Shown here: piece by piece, positions 11,701 to 22,898 of the stretch
Numbering within the stretch: the stretch's first letter is position 1
How the letters are laid out: each line of letters opens with the position of its first letter
DNA from: Petaurus breviceps papuanus
Taxonomy: Eukaryota > Chordata > Mammalia > Diprotodontia > Petauridae
Reading direction: 5' to 3'
DNA length: 64,000 nucleotides
Assembly (NCBI GenBank): GCA_028583685.1
Contig: JAMXIF010001178.1
Location: forward strand, 7,117,743-7,181,742
Program-made: the position numbers and the translations under genes
Notes under the pieces: generated by a model
Told to the model about the DNA's origin: nothing
What the model saw: the letters and a program-made list of their open reading frames with translations, nothing else
Database searches by the model: none

Positions 11701-11894
11701 TACCCTCTTTGGTTGGTCCATGGAAACTAATGGCTAGGAATAAGGTAGAAAGAAGACTATGCTCTGGGGATTTATTAGCTGTCTGGGTTGGTCTTTTCAT
11801 ATGAAAGTCACTCAAAGCCACAAGATGTGAAATGATTCAACTATATCTGAAAGATCCTCCCTTATATTTCATCACCTCTGTCCTTGCCCCTTAT

Positions 11895-11998
11895 GGTATA
11901 AAGAATTTGTTCTACGAAGTTTGGATTCAGTCAAAGGGCTGCCCTTGAGGATGTTGAGAGCTACATGTGGCCTCGAGGCTGCATGTTCCCCACCCTTT
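11895..11998. mobile_element. hAT-like palindromic element, half copy
   Basis: 'aatttgttctacgaagtttg', then 'gcatgttccccaccctttg'. This matches one arm of a marsupial non-autonomous element whose ends read 'ggggtggggaacc' and its complement. A tiny relative lies at 18087. Confidence 0.45.
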
Positions 11999-12225
11999 GT
12001 CTGCACATTTACTGAAGTCCAAAAAAGGGACACTCTTATACTTGCATATTGGGCATCAATGTAGTTGGCCTTGATGATTTCAATTCACCAGGTCCACTTG
12101 AATTCAATACCAGGATAGGGAAATAACTGGAAGATATTATTGCAAGCCACTGTCAATGATCTCTGTAAGATCAGGAAGGGCAAGAAAGGTATTGCAGAAT
12201 TGGAAAAGAAGGCGAGATGTCCTAA

Positions 12226-13245
12226 TTTTCTTTTTAAAATTATTTTTATTGATATTTTATGTTTTTACACTTCCTATAATTTCCTATTTGTTTCCCTTTC
12301 CTCCCTCTCAGAAAGGCATTCCTTATAACAAGGATTTTTTTTTAAAGCAATTGGGGTTAAGTAACTTGCTCAAGATTACACGGCCAGTTATTTCTGGGTG
12401 TGGTGCTAAGTATCTGAGTCCGGATTTGAACCCCAGGTCATCCTGACACTGGGACTGGTGCTCTTACTTGCTGAGCCACCTGGCCGCCCCTAAGCAATTG
12501 GGGTTAAGTAACTTGCTCAAGGTTACACGGCCAGGTGTTTCTGGGTGGGTGCTAAGTGTCTGAGCCTGGATTCGATCAACAAGTCATCCCAAAAGTGGAG
12601 CTGGTGCTCTTACTCGCTGTGCTACCTGGCCGCCCCACAAGGATTTTTTTAATGAAAAAAAAAAAGGAGAAAAAAAACCAAACCTTAGTCAAAACAATCG
12701 ATGCATCTAAAAGGTCTGACATTATGTCAAATGTTCCTAAACCTTGACCTCTGTGAAAAAGCAAAAGAAAGTGCCTTCTTACATCTCTCCTTGAGGCCCA
12801 GTTTGGTCTTCCCAATTTTGCAACTTCCAGTTTTTATTGCTTTGTGGTTGCTGTTCTTTCCATTTACATTGATTCAGTCATTCTGAGTATTGTGTTCCTG
12901 GCTCTGCTTACTTCTTTTCATATCAGTTCACAAGGCTTTCCACACTTCTCTGTATATAACATACTTGTCTTTTCTTACAGCGCAGTAATAGTCCATGACT
13001 TTTATGTGTCACTATTTATTTAGCCATTCTCCAGTTAATGGACACCCACAAATTGCTTCTGCAAATATTTTGTGTATACAGTGCCTTTCTTTTTTGTCAA
13101 TGACCTCCTTGGGGCATATATGTCTATATATGGGATATATAAATGTCTATATGTGAGATCTCTGGATCCAAAGGACATTTTGGTCATTTTATTTACATAA
13201 TTCCAAATTGCCTTCCAGAATTATACATGTGAAAAAAGGGAAGAC
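12226..13245 (-). repeat. L1 LINE 3' end inserted in CR1
   Basis: Antisense older-lineage L1 from its 3' UTR ('ttttattgatattttatg') to 'ttccaaattgccttccagaa'. It is interrupted by the SINE dimer. Confidence 0.75.
12342..12636 (-). repeat. Head-to-tail SINE dimer within one pair of 14-bp duplications
   Basis: Two complete SINE units in antisense, 12342-12490 and 12491-12636, joined by three bases and with no A-tail between them. One duplication, 'acaaggattttttt', occurs at 12328-12341 and at 12637-12650 and brackets both units. Both are close to the variant subfamily seen at 11392. Confidence 0.92.
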
Positions 13246-13624
13246 AACAGGACCTGTAAACTATCAGTAAGCTTAAGATCAGTTCCTAGCAAAATTCTAG
13301 AATATATTATAATGGAGGATTGGGAAATATCTAGAAAAGGAAGAGATGATCACAGAAAGTCAATATGCCTTAATCAAGAACAAATCATATCTTACTTAGC
13401 CCAAATTTCTTAATTGACAGAGTTGCTAGACTAGTATATCAATCAGGAGAATGTAGAAATAATGTAGAATAATGTAGAAAGGTCTGTTTACCTTGATTTC
13501 AGCAAGGCATTTGATAAAATCTCTCATGCCATTCTTGTGGTCTGATATGGGTTAGATAGTAGTATAGTTAAATTCAGAACTGGTTGAAAAACTGGACCCC
13601 AAAAGAGTGATTGATATTTTGATA

Positions 13625-13850
13625 TCAAGAGGCAGGTAGGTGATGCTGTGGCTAGAGCACTGACCTGGAGTCAGGAAGATCTGAGTTCAAATTTGACCTC
13701 AGAAACTTATTATCTGTGTGACTCTGGGCAAGTCACTAAACTCCTATTTGCCTCAGTTCCTCATCTATAAAATGGGGGCAAGCTGGAGAAGGAAATGGCA
13801 AACCACTCCTGTATCTTTGCCAAGAAAACCATGGACAAGATAGAGGGACT
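13625..13850 (+). repeat. MAR1-type SINE, long form
   Basis: Contains the diagnostic 3' part 'ggagaaggaaatggcaaacc' and 'tatctttgccaagaaaacca', plus the usual tRNA-like head and core. Confidence 0.9.
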
Positions 13851-13859
13851 TGGTGATTG

Positions 13860-14030
13860 ATTGGATATGGGACATGAAGGACAATAATGTGTCAAAGATG
13901 ATTAGAAGGTTTAAAACTTGAGTGAATATGAGGTTGGTGGCACTACCATTAGGAATGTTTGGAGGATGAACAGGAGATTTGGAGTGCAGTTTTAGACATG
14001 TTGATTTTGATGTTCTAGTGAAACACATGG
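13860..14030 (-). repeat. L2 LINE fragment
   Basis: The minus-strand translation has KSPVHPPNIPNGSATNLIFT and SFMSHIQSITKS, resembling the L2 stretch that ends in HIQSVAKSC. Confidence 0.65.
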
Positions 14031-14189
14031 ATTAAAATTATAGGACTTAAAACAGAAGGAATCTTGAATGATCTAGTACAAACCCCTTTGCTCCCATAGT
14101 CCTCCATCACTCTACAAAAAGGAGGGAGGTATGTTCCATCATCTGTTTTCTGGATCCAAGATTAGGTTTTTTTTTGTTTGGTCGGTTTT

Positions 14190-14425
14190 TTTTTACACAA
14201 TTACTTCTACCTTGGCTGCCTTGGAGAGTGGTTTTGTTGACATCATTATAGTTACGTATATCATTCTCCTTGTTTTCCTTACTTCACAGTGTCAGTCCAT
14301 ACTTCCTAACATGTAGTAAGTAGTATTCTTTTTCTAAAATTTAAATATCTATTGATACCTTTTGTTCTTACATCACTTCATTTCTTCATATGTCCCTTTC
14401 CCTTCCTCTCCTAAAGAGCCATCCC
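14190..14425 (-). repeat. L1 LINE fragments
   Basis: 'ctcctaaagagccatccctt' and 'gttttccttacttcacagtg' match antisense L1 3' UTR and ORF2-end sequence of the older lineage. Confidence 0.5.
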
Positions 14426-15040
14426 TTGGAGCATTAATGGGGGATGTTGTTAATAGGGTCAATGAGGGAACAGGTGCATGGGATCCAAGTGAAAGTTTGG
14501 TGATCCTGCTTGGAGCAGCTCAATTCTCCACTTTAGAACACTTGCAAGCTTTCTGTAATCATGTCCTGTCTGATTCAAGACAAGCTTTTTAATTGGCTGC
14601 TGAGACAGAAAGGAATATGTGCATATAGAAATCACTAACCCTACAAATAGTCTGTCTCTCAGCCTAGCAGTTGGAGAAAAGAGGAAGAAATGCTGCCCCA
14701 CTCAGTTGCCATATGGCTTCTGTCCCTCTCCTGCTCTAACATGAAGAAGTATTGGAGATCGGAAAGGTCAGAGGAGCCAACAGGCCTCCAGTAATATGAA
14801 TCCATAGAAAAGATCACTGTGGCTGTATGGTTGAGCAGGGGGAGGCAGCAGAGCAGGCCTGAAGGGTGACCTGCAGCAGTGAATGGACTCAGCAGTGGAG
14901 ATGTTGTGCTGTGCAAGGGAGACTGGAATTTAGACATGAACTTGGTGAAACAAATGCTTTCCAGCATCCTCTTGAAGTTTGAACTCACTTTCCCAAGGTA
15001 GTAAAAGGTGAAAGTGTTCCCTGGTTCTGGGGGTGGGGGA
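14426..15040. other. Unrecognised segment
   Basis: No repeat or exon that I can name. Confidence 0.4.
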
Positions 15041-15049
15041 AGTTTTTTA

Positions 15050-15390
15050 TATTTTTGTTCATGCTATATCCATTCAGTAAGTATTCCTTTGTAAAAGGTA
15101 ATTGATGTTAATTGATTAATTGATATTAAGGAGAATTCAACTGGTTAAATTGTTAGCGGGGCACTAATCACTTGTATTGATGATATTGAGGAGCTATTAA
15201 CTGACACTGGTTAATTGATATTGGGAGGAACATACCAGAATGGAAACTTGAGCTGTTCACATTAGAAAGATGCCCCAGCTCCTCAGGAGGTACCCCTAGA
15301 ATCCTGAGGGGAGATATTGCCACCCATTAAGGACTCGATTTGCCAATGAGTTAAAATTCAAATTAGGACCCCAGAGTCAATATGGGTAAC
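15050..15390. repeat. Unknown dispersed repeat, copy 1
   Basis: Shares an ordered series of short blocks with 17660-17990: an 'aagtattcc' or 'aagtaaatattgatgtta' block, then 'tcacttgt', a 'gatgat' block, 'gagtta' and a 'ggacc' block. It includes recurring 'ttaattgatatt'. It could be the 3' part of an old LTR, but I cannot show that. Confidence 0.35.
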
Positions 15391-15394
15391 ATAT

Positions 15395-15875
15395 GAAAGA
15401 ATAAAAATGAAAAATAAAACAAGTTCGGCAAAACTAACAAATACATCAATGAAGTCTAACATATGCAATGTTCAACACCTATAATCTCTCACCTTTGAAA
15501 AGAAAGGAAGTAGGTCATATTCTCATATCTCTCCTTGGGGGCCAAGTTTGATCATTATTGCTTCATAATATTTAGTTTAATTTTAGTTATTGTTATTCTT
15601 TCCATTACCTTATTGCAATCATCATATACAGGTTTTCTCGGTTTTGCATACTTACTTTGCATCAGGTCATATAAGTCTTCCCAAGGGCAACAGTATTCTA
15701 TTACAGCTATGTTTGAAAGTTTGTGTAGCCATTCCCCAATCAGCTGGTGTTTGCTTTGTTTCCAATTTTTGCTTACATAAGGAGGGCTGGTATGAGTATA
15801 TTGGTATATATGGGACTATTCTTTCTGTTTTTTACCTCCTTCATTTATGTATTCAGAATGGGACTCAAGATATAT
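15395..15875 (-). repeat. L1 LINE 3' end (older lineage)
   Basis: Antisense L1: 'ggcaaaactaacaaatacat', 'ccattccccaatcagctggt', 'tggtatatatgggactattc'. Confidence 0.75.
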
Positions 15876-15879
15876 TCAG

Positions 15880-17275
15880 CCAAGATGTGAACCCATCCTT
15901 CTCCTTACTCTAAGTCCGCACTTGATCCACTTCTGACTGAGCCAGAGTGACAGGGAGGAGCAGGAGAGGATTGGGGGATCCCAGCCCAGAAAGGGATTGG
16001 CCCTTTGCCATTCTCGCTCAGTGACGATCGGAGCCCTTCCAAAAGCTCAACAGAAACAGCTTGTTCCCATAAAACCTGAGCCAGCAGAGGAGGGGCTATG
16101 GCAGAGGGGGACGATCCCTAAACCCCATCTGCCCCATCTGCTTGAGGCTCTAATCCAGATTTGATGCTTCCTGGCTGCCCTTTGTTGTTTTTGCAAATGA
16201 AAACTTCTCTCTGGTGGCCAAATTTAATCATCATGAAAGCCCAGAGCTTTCTCTAGGTCAGGGAGGTGACTCCCAGTCACTCCCTAAACCCTAATTCTCT
16301 ACCCCTCCCGCTCAGACTCAACCCAAACCCCAGCCAAAAACCCTCAAGTATGAAGTGCCAGTTTCCTTTATGCCTTGGGTTTGTATATCATCACCTGCAT
16401 AGGAGCAAGAGGCCCAAGTGTATGACAAGGGAGGCTGCCAAGGCAGCTTGTGGATGTAACGGGAGCCTTTCATGGTGTCTCCACATCCTTCTTAAGCCTT
16501 TCATGCTGCACAAAGCAGTTGTTTGCCCTCTACCCTCTACCCTCTGCGCTTTACCCAGAGACCTTGCTTTCCTCATTTAAAAAAATAAGGCATTTGACAT
16601 AGGTGATCACTCACTCTCACATTCTCTCACCTAAACTCCTTTCCATCTCCATCTGTCTGGGTTCTAAGGTGTCATCATCTCTAGCATTCTACCATATGGT
16701 TCCATGATTTCTCTAAGACATCAGATAGAGAGATCACAGGATTTTTCTCGTGCCAAAGAGCCCATCTTGCTGACCAGGAGCAGAGGGATGTCTGGCCTGA
16801 TCACTGTACCAGGGATAGGTTAAAGGCTCCCCCATGGTAATGAGCATCTGGCATATAGACAGAGCACCTGACATGGCATCTCTCCCTGGGAATTCTGCTT
16901 CTGAGAGAACTGTGCCTTGTAGAGACTGGAACATGCTGTAAGTGGCTCTGACTGGCTAATCATGTGTTGAAGAGAAGGCTCTTTGATTGGCTGTGGAAAC
17001 ATGAAAAAAGGCCTGTCAAATTTCAGTTATTTCCTTTCTTGTCTCATCTTCTTTCAGCTTTATTCGGTGGCTCATGGGGCCTGATGAGAGATCATGCTAA
17101 TGTTAGGGGTTTTGAGACGTTGGGAGAATGAGCCTCAGGAATCCAGGAGTCAGAGTTCAGGCCAGGTTTTGAAGCTAATATATCACTTAGGTTCCAAGAA
17201 ACAAGGAGTGACTTTTGGGAGTGCCTTTTAGGACCTTGGGCCAGCAAGAAGCTCAGTTGAGAACTCTGGATATGA
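15880..17275. other. Largest repeat-poor stretch of the 5' half
   Basis: About 1.4 kb with no recognisable repeat. It includes a somewhat GC-richer part (15950-16120) with several CpG, and a SOX-like plus OCT-like motif pair at 16180-16198. No convincing exon. Confidence 0.4.
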
Positions 17276-17279
17276 GCTT

Positions 17280-17455
17280 AGTCAGGCAGTCAGTCAATAA
17301 GCATGTCTTAAGGACCTACTACATGCCAGGCATTATGCTAAGTGCTGAGGATACAAGTACAAAAAAGGAAGATAGTTCCTGCCCTCAAGGAGCTTACAAT
17401 TTAAAGGGGAGAAGGAAGAGGACACACAAAAGGAAGTGAATAAGTAGGAGGTAAG
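17280..17455 (-). repeat. L2 LINE 3' end
   Basis: Well preserved complement of the L2 tail: 'ctactacatgccaggcatta', 'ccctcaaggagcttacaat'. Confidence 0.85.
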
Positions 17456-17659
17456 GTACCTAATGTGGTGGCATGATAACATAATGGAGATGCCCAGAGT
17501 GCAACCAGGGAAATGAAAAGAGGGCTGGCCTGGGTGCCCTCCTAACACAGAGGCTTTGGTGGGACTGATGATATGTAGGAATGGAGCTAAATTATACATA
17601 AACCCAGTCTCTCCTACCCCAAAGACTGAGGCAGCATAGAGAGAGTTTGCCCCGAGGTA

Positions 17660-17990
17660 TTGTGGGGAAGGATGTTTGTACATTTGCTCTTGATATACCC
17701 TTGAAGTAAATATTGATGTTAAGTAGTTAAATGGAACTGAGGTATCAGTCACTTGTCCCTCCAATGATGAGGATTAGGAGTCAGTGGGGGCCTGAGGTAG
17801 TACCATTGGAGGAAGAGCTAGCCCAACCCCACAGGTTACCCTAAAACACTGAGGGAAAGGTGCAGCAATCCTAGCTCTGGGAGAGAGAGCCAGAATGTAT
17901 TCATCACACTATCTAGGGTCCATTTAAGCTAATTGTTTTGTGAGTTAGGGGAGGAAAAGTTTGGGGACCTGAGTAAAGGAAATTTAAAAA
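17660..17990. repeat. Unknown dispersed repeat, copy 2
   Basis: See the entry at 15050. The blocks occur in the same order and orientation. Confidence 0.35.
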
Positions 17991-18086
17991 AAATCCAGGC
18001 TGGAGGAGAACAAGTTCTACCAGTCATCCAAGGGCTGGAGCCCCACACCAGGCCAGTCTATCCTCTGTCAGTTGCCATTCCCTTAG

Positions 18087-18133
18087 ACTGGGGGTGGGGA
18101 ACCTTCAGCTGAAGTTTCCCCACCCCTGTCTTA
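18087..18133. mobile_element. Miniature hairpin remnant of a hAT-like element
   Basis: 'gggggtggggaacctt' and 'tttccccacccctg' form a short imperfect hairpin. They match the two ends of the element half-copied at 11895, with the interior lost. Confidence 0.4.
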
Positions 18134-18164
18134 GACATTTCAGTATTTTCCAGCTGCAAATTAG

Positions 18165-18400
18165 GAGCAGCTGGATGTAGTACATAGAGAGCTGACCTTG
18201 AAATCAGGAAAAGATGCAGGTTCAAGCCTCATCTCTGTCACATATTGGCAAGTCACTTAACCTCTCATGGCCTCCAGACAACTCTCCATAAATTATAGAC
18301 TATACATTGTAGAGCAGTGACAGATCTGCCTGGGTAGAAGAGGTTCTCCTTACAGAGAACTGCCTAAACTATCAAAATCACAAATCAAGCTCAAAAGGCA
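18165..18400 (+). repeat. MAR1-variant SINE
   Basis: Core 'ggcaagtcacttaacctctc', then the variant 3' part 'agagcagtgacagatctgcc' and 'gaggttctccttacagagaa'. Confidence 0.65.
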
Positions 18401-18900
18401 GGAAGGGGGATGGAGGAGGGGAGAAAGGACATTGGTTTAAATTGACAGAGATCTAAGTCCTAGAACTGTCTCTCCTTCTAATTTCCTTTCAGTTGTTTTG
18501 AGCAACAATTTCCTCATCCATAAAGTCTTTCCAAGCTGAAGTCCTGGGTTTTCTTACCTACTTAGACAGTATTTGCCCATCTAGCTATCTCCTCTAAGTG
18601 CTCCTTCTGTCTTTGGGCTCCATCCTCTCTTAGCTTTGCTCCTCCAGCCACATCTTCATCAGGATGACATAAAAACTCCTTGGAACATGGTTCTTCTCCA
18701 TTGATCTCAATTGAGTTTCAGTACCAAGTCTCAGTTTCCCAGGTTCCATCTTGCTTCTGGGCACCACAATGTGGGAATAGAAGAAGGCCCAGGTAGAAGG
18801 GCCCATGGATAGCTATAAGACCTTCTCATTTCTGCCTGGTTTATTTCCTCATAACTTTTCCCACCAGATGAGTCTCCTCATTGTCCTTAAAATAGGTTAG
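18400..18900. other. Unrecognised segment
   Basis: Pyrimidine-rich sequence without a repeat or exon that I can assign. Confidence 0.4.
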
Positions 18901-18904
18901 ATGT

Positions 18905-19393
18905 ATTTTTATTGTAGGAAAGAAGTGGAAACAAAGTAAATGAGGTTGGATTAGTTGGTCTCTAAGGCCCCATTCAGCTCAGATCTATGAGTCTATAGAG
19001 GTCTATTGATTGGGGAATAGTTAAACAAATCGTGGTACATGAATGTACTAGAATATTGCTGTGCCATAAGAAATAATGAATGAAAAGAATTTGGAGAGGC
19101 ATGGAAAGACCTATGTGAATTTCAGGAAGTAAACAGAACCAGAAAAATAATCTACAGAATGACAATAACAAAGTAAATTTTTTTTAAAAATTAACTGAAA
19201 ATTAATTAAATTAATTTTTAAAATCCCACTATATATTTACCATTACCAAATTTTAACCCGGAGAAGAGATGAGAAAATGTACCCCTCTCCCTTTCTGCAT
19301 AGAGGTAGGGAATGATAGGTATGGAACACTGCATTTAATATGACACTCTGTTGATTTCTTGGTTAAATTTGCTGAACTGATTTCTTCTGTTTG

Positions 19394-19471
<78 letters not shown>

Positions 19472-19665
19472 ACATTCCCTCTCCTTTCCCCTCCCCTTCA
19501 TCTCCCCCTCTGTCTCTTTCTTTTCTTCCACCTCCTCCCATCCTGTTTGCCCCTAAAAATTCTTTGCTTAAGGGATGGCTTTTTGTGTAGAGGAAGAAGA
19601 AAAGAAATATGTTTGGAAATGAAGGTGACATAAAAACAAAAGATATCAATGAAAAAATTTAAAAT
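18905..19665 (+). repeat. L1 LINE 3' end (older lineage) with CR1 scrap and microsatellite
   Basis: Sense L1: 'aagtggaaacaaagtaaatg', 'tgattggggaatagttaaac', ending 'aaaagatatcaatgaaaaaa'. A CR1 3'-tail-like scrap (about 18940-18995) sits inside it. About 30 bp of the L1 terminus is repeated at 19787-19816. Confidence 0.7.
19400..19474. repeat. (CT)n(CA)n microsatellite
   Basis: Compound dinucleotide array. It creates the long repetitive open frames on both strands here, which are not genes. Confidence 0.97.
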
Positions 19666-19990
19666 ATATTAGGTACATTTCTGTCCAAGCCCTTGCTTAC
19701 TCTTCTTTTTTCAGGAATGCTTTTCTCACTTCTGCAAATCCTATTAATCTCCAAGCCCCACCTCCTCCATGATGGAGACTTAAAAACATGAAAATGAAGG
19801 TGACATAAAACAAAAGATGGGGACTTTTGCATTTTTGTAGAGGAGACAGTTCTTTGACTTGAATAAAGCTTTCAGGGTAGAACTTTAGGCATCTTCAAAG
19901 AGCTACTAGGGAAGAAAGCAAAGTGGCAGGGTCTTCCTGGTAAACCTTAAATGTCATATATAATACTGGTTCTGAGACCATACAGTGTTT

Positions 19991-20167
19991 TGTTTGTTTG
20001 TTTTCTTGCTTTTTTTTGGAGGGAGAAGGCAGGGCAATTGAGGTTAAGTGACTTGCCCAAGTTCACATGGCTAGTAAGTGTTAAGTGTCTGAGGCCAAAT
20101 TTGAACTCAGGTACTCCTGACTCCAGGGCTGGTGCTCTATTCACTGTGCCACCTAGCTGCCCCCACT
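19991..20167 (-). repeat. WSINE/MAR1-type SINE
   Basis: Antisense SINE with tail 'tttgtttgttttcttgc', ending 'gccacctagctgccccc'. It is flanked by 'cagtgttt' at 19983-19990 and 20168-20175. Confidence 0.9.
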
Positions 20168-20175
20168 CAGTGTTT

Positions 20176-21080
20176 CTTTACCCTCCACTCCTTAAACCTG
20201 TAGCTTTTCCCTTTAGAATGCTGTCCTCCCCCCACTTCTCCTGAGCCCAAGAGAAAGGTATTCACCATAACTTAGTGAAAGAAGAAAGCTGGTGAAAGAC
20301 TCTTGGGGGAAATGGGAGACCAGGAAGTTACTGTAACCTAAACTTGAAGACTGATGACCTAGTACCAGTCAAGGCATGGTTAACTCCAACTCTACAAGGT
20401 TTCCTTCCTCAGGAATCATCCCTTCTATATGCCTTCAGTGGTATGGAAAGGAAAGGGTAAGCAGGCTGGACTCTGGGCAGCTTCTTTTGACACAGTTCAC
20501 CAGGAGGTTGGGCTAGAATCCATGGGACTCTTGTGCCCTTTCTTCTCCTTCTCATTCCTCAAAGTTTCCAGCAGTAGCTACTATTAAAACAGCAAGGCTG
20601 TTTGTAGCTCTATAAAGACCACACCCATCAATCTTTTCTTAGCTGGTGCTCAGCAGCAACAGGGGCAGGTTAGGGACCAGGATGTAAAAGACCACAGAAG
20701 GGCCTATTCCCAAAGTGGGCATCCTTCTCAAAGACTGAAAGATGGGAGGGAGTGAGGCAGAAAGAGGGTGAGCTGAAAGGATCTCTCCTGGGAGCTGAAC
20801 CATGATGACCAAAGACCTCCTGCCAGCCCCTCAGGGTTACCATGGAGACAGAGGCAGTTTTCTCTCATTTAGAGGAGGCAGGTAGGATTGGAATATGCAT
20901 CTCTGCTAGAAAGCAGCTGAGTACAAAATGTTGCATTTACAGCCTAGAGCACACTCATGGGCTCTAAGAAAAGCCTGATTAGAAAGACAAAGGTGAGAGC
21001 TGAGGGAGATAGGGGTGGGATGACAGATTTTTCCTACAAAAATAATAGTATTCACATTACATGATGTGCCATCATATTAT
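20176..21080. other. Repeat-poor segment
   Basis: About 0.9 kb with no repeat that I can name. A near match to an RFX X-box ('gttaccatggagac') lies at 20836-20849. No exon recognised. Confidence 0.4.
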
Positions 21081-21084
21081 AGTG

Positions 21085-21275
21085 GCTAGAGTGCTGGATA
21101 TGGAGTCAGGAACACCAGGGTTCAAACACTGTTGCTGAGGTTACTAGCTATATGACCCTGGGTTTACCTTAACTTCTCAATGCTCCTGGCAATCCTTTAA
21201 TAATGTAAGTGATGGAGCAGGTGCTGATTATCTTCAGTAGAGAGAAGTTCTCTATATAAGCTCAGGTCCAGACAT
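21085..21275 (+). repeat. MAR1-variant SINE
   Basis: 'gctagagtgctggatatgga' head and 'gatggagcaggtgctgatta' 3' part, the same variant as at 18165. Confidence 0.6.
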
Positions 21276-21317
21276 ATATGTGTATTCACTTATAAGCACA
21301 TATATGTAATATATGTA

Positions 21318-21465
21318 AGTACAGATAGAAGGGACCTTAGAGGTCATCTAGTCCAACCCTCTCACTTGACAAATGAAGGAACCGAGGCCCAGAGAGGGGA
21401 AGTGACTTAGGGTTTTTTTGAGTCCAAATCCAGTGCTCTTTCCTCTATGCTCTGTATTTGTTAAA
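21318..21465 (+). repeat. MIR/Ther-class repeat
   Basis: 'ccttagaggtcatctagtcc' followed by 'gaaccgaggcccagagaggg'. Confidence 0.65.
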
Positions 21466-22364
21466 TGACTGAATGGGGCAGGTTAGCACGTGGAGGAAGC
21501 TAGGATGGCACTCTGGTGGATGCCAGACTGGCTGCCACACTTTGTGACACATGAATAGTCTAAGGCCTTGGAATGATGCAATGCCATTCTTGAACACTGA
21601 AGACTGTGCAATATTTTTACTTAGCATATCACTCCAACTTGTCTCAGATCCTCCTTATGAAATTCTCTTATGAAATAAATAGATTTCTTAATAGAAAGAC
21701 ACACTGTCTTTCACACTATGGGTTCCAGCTCCAGGGGCAATGTTCTGTGCCCTGGAGAGGACTTGTCTGTAGGTGAATAGAATGACAGCATTCTAGATTT
21801 AGACCTAGAAGAGATTTTGTAGACCAACCAGGCCAATGTCCCCTCTCTTTTTATAGAATCTAGCTCACCTGGATTTTAGTGACTTTCTTGATAAAGTATT
21901 TCATACAATCCTTGTGGAGAAGGTGGAGAGATACAGATTCAATAATAATATAATCAGAGGGATTTCAAGTTGGTTGGATGGCCAGACTTAAAGGGTCATT
22001 GTGAATAGTTCAGTGTCAAAGTGGCAGGAGGTCTCCAGTGGAAGTACCCTAAGGGATCTGTCCTCAGCTTCACACTGTATATTATTTTTATCAATGACTT
22101 GGATAAGGGCACAGATAGTATATTAATCATTTCTGCAGATGACACTGAGCTTGGAGTGATTTAGCAATCACAAACATTGGATTACAGAGTCAGGACCAAA
22201 TAGATCTCGACAGGTTAGAATATTTGGCTAAGTCTAATAAGATGAAATTCAATAGGGATAAATGCAAAATCTTGCACTTGGGGATAAAAAAAATAAATTT
22301 CAGAAGATGGGAAAGGAATGGTTAGACTAGTTGTTTTGAAAAAGATGGGGGGGGGATGGGAGAC

Positions 22365-22512
22365 ACACGACTAGATGGAGCACTGAATAGAGCACCGGCC
22401 CTAGAGTCAGGAGGACCTGAGTTCAAATGTGGCCTCAGACACTTAACACAAAAACTAGCTGTGTGACCTTGGACAAGTCACTTAACCACACAAAAAGAAA
22501 AAAAAAAGAAAA
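22365..22512 (+). repeat. WSINE/MAR1-type SINE
   Basis: 'gcactgaatagagcaccggc', 'gtcaggaggacctgagttca', A-rich tail. It interrupts a CR1 block that resumes with 'gtatctgggggttttagtgt'. Confidence 0.88.
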
Positions 22513-22898
22513 GTATCTGGGGGTTTTAGTGTACTGTAAGCTCAATTTGAATCACAAGTGTAATTCGGCAACCAAAAAACCAAATCAATCTTAAAGGGTC
22601 AGAGCTTCTAGAAAATAAAGGAGTGAAAGTCCCACTGTACTTTGTCCTCTTTCAACCTCATTTGGAGTATTCTGTTCAGTACTATTCACTATGGTTTAAG
22701 AAGACCATTAACAAACTGGAGGGTGCCCGAAGGAGGGCAACCAGGATTTTGAAGGTACCTGAATCCAAGACATGTAAGGATTCAATGAAGGAATGAGGCA
22801 TGTGTAATTTGGAGAAAAGAAGACTCAGGTAGAATTATTTTCAAATATTTGAAGAACTAGCATATGGAGGAAGAATCAGACTAGTCTGAGTGGCCCCA

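Larger units (their letters stand above)
12060..13620 (+). repeat. CR1 (L3) LINE, split by an L1
   Basis: Sense CR1 reverse-transcriptase sequence in two blocks, 12060-12225 and 13250-13620. The second block reads like the conserved 'aaattctagaa...' and 'tgatttcagcaaggcatttg' (DFSKAFD) region. Between them lies an antisense L1 with a SINE dimer. Confidence 0.7.

Noticed and set aside
19253-19649. Long repetitive frames with CVCVCV, RERERE or HTHTHT runs
   Set aside because: Direct translation of the compound CT/CA microsatellite.
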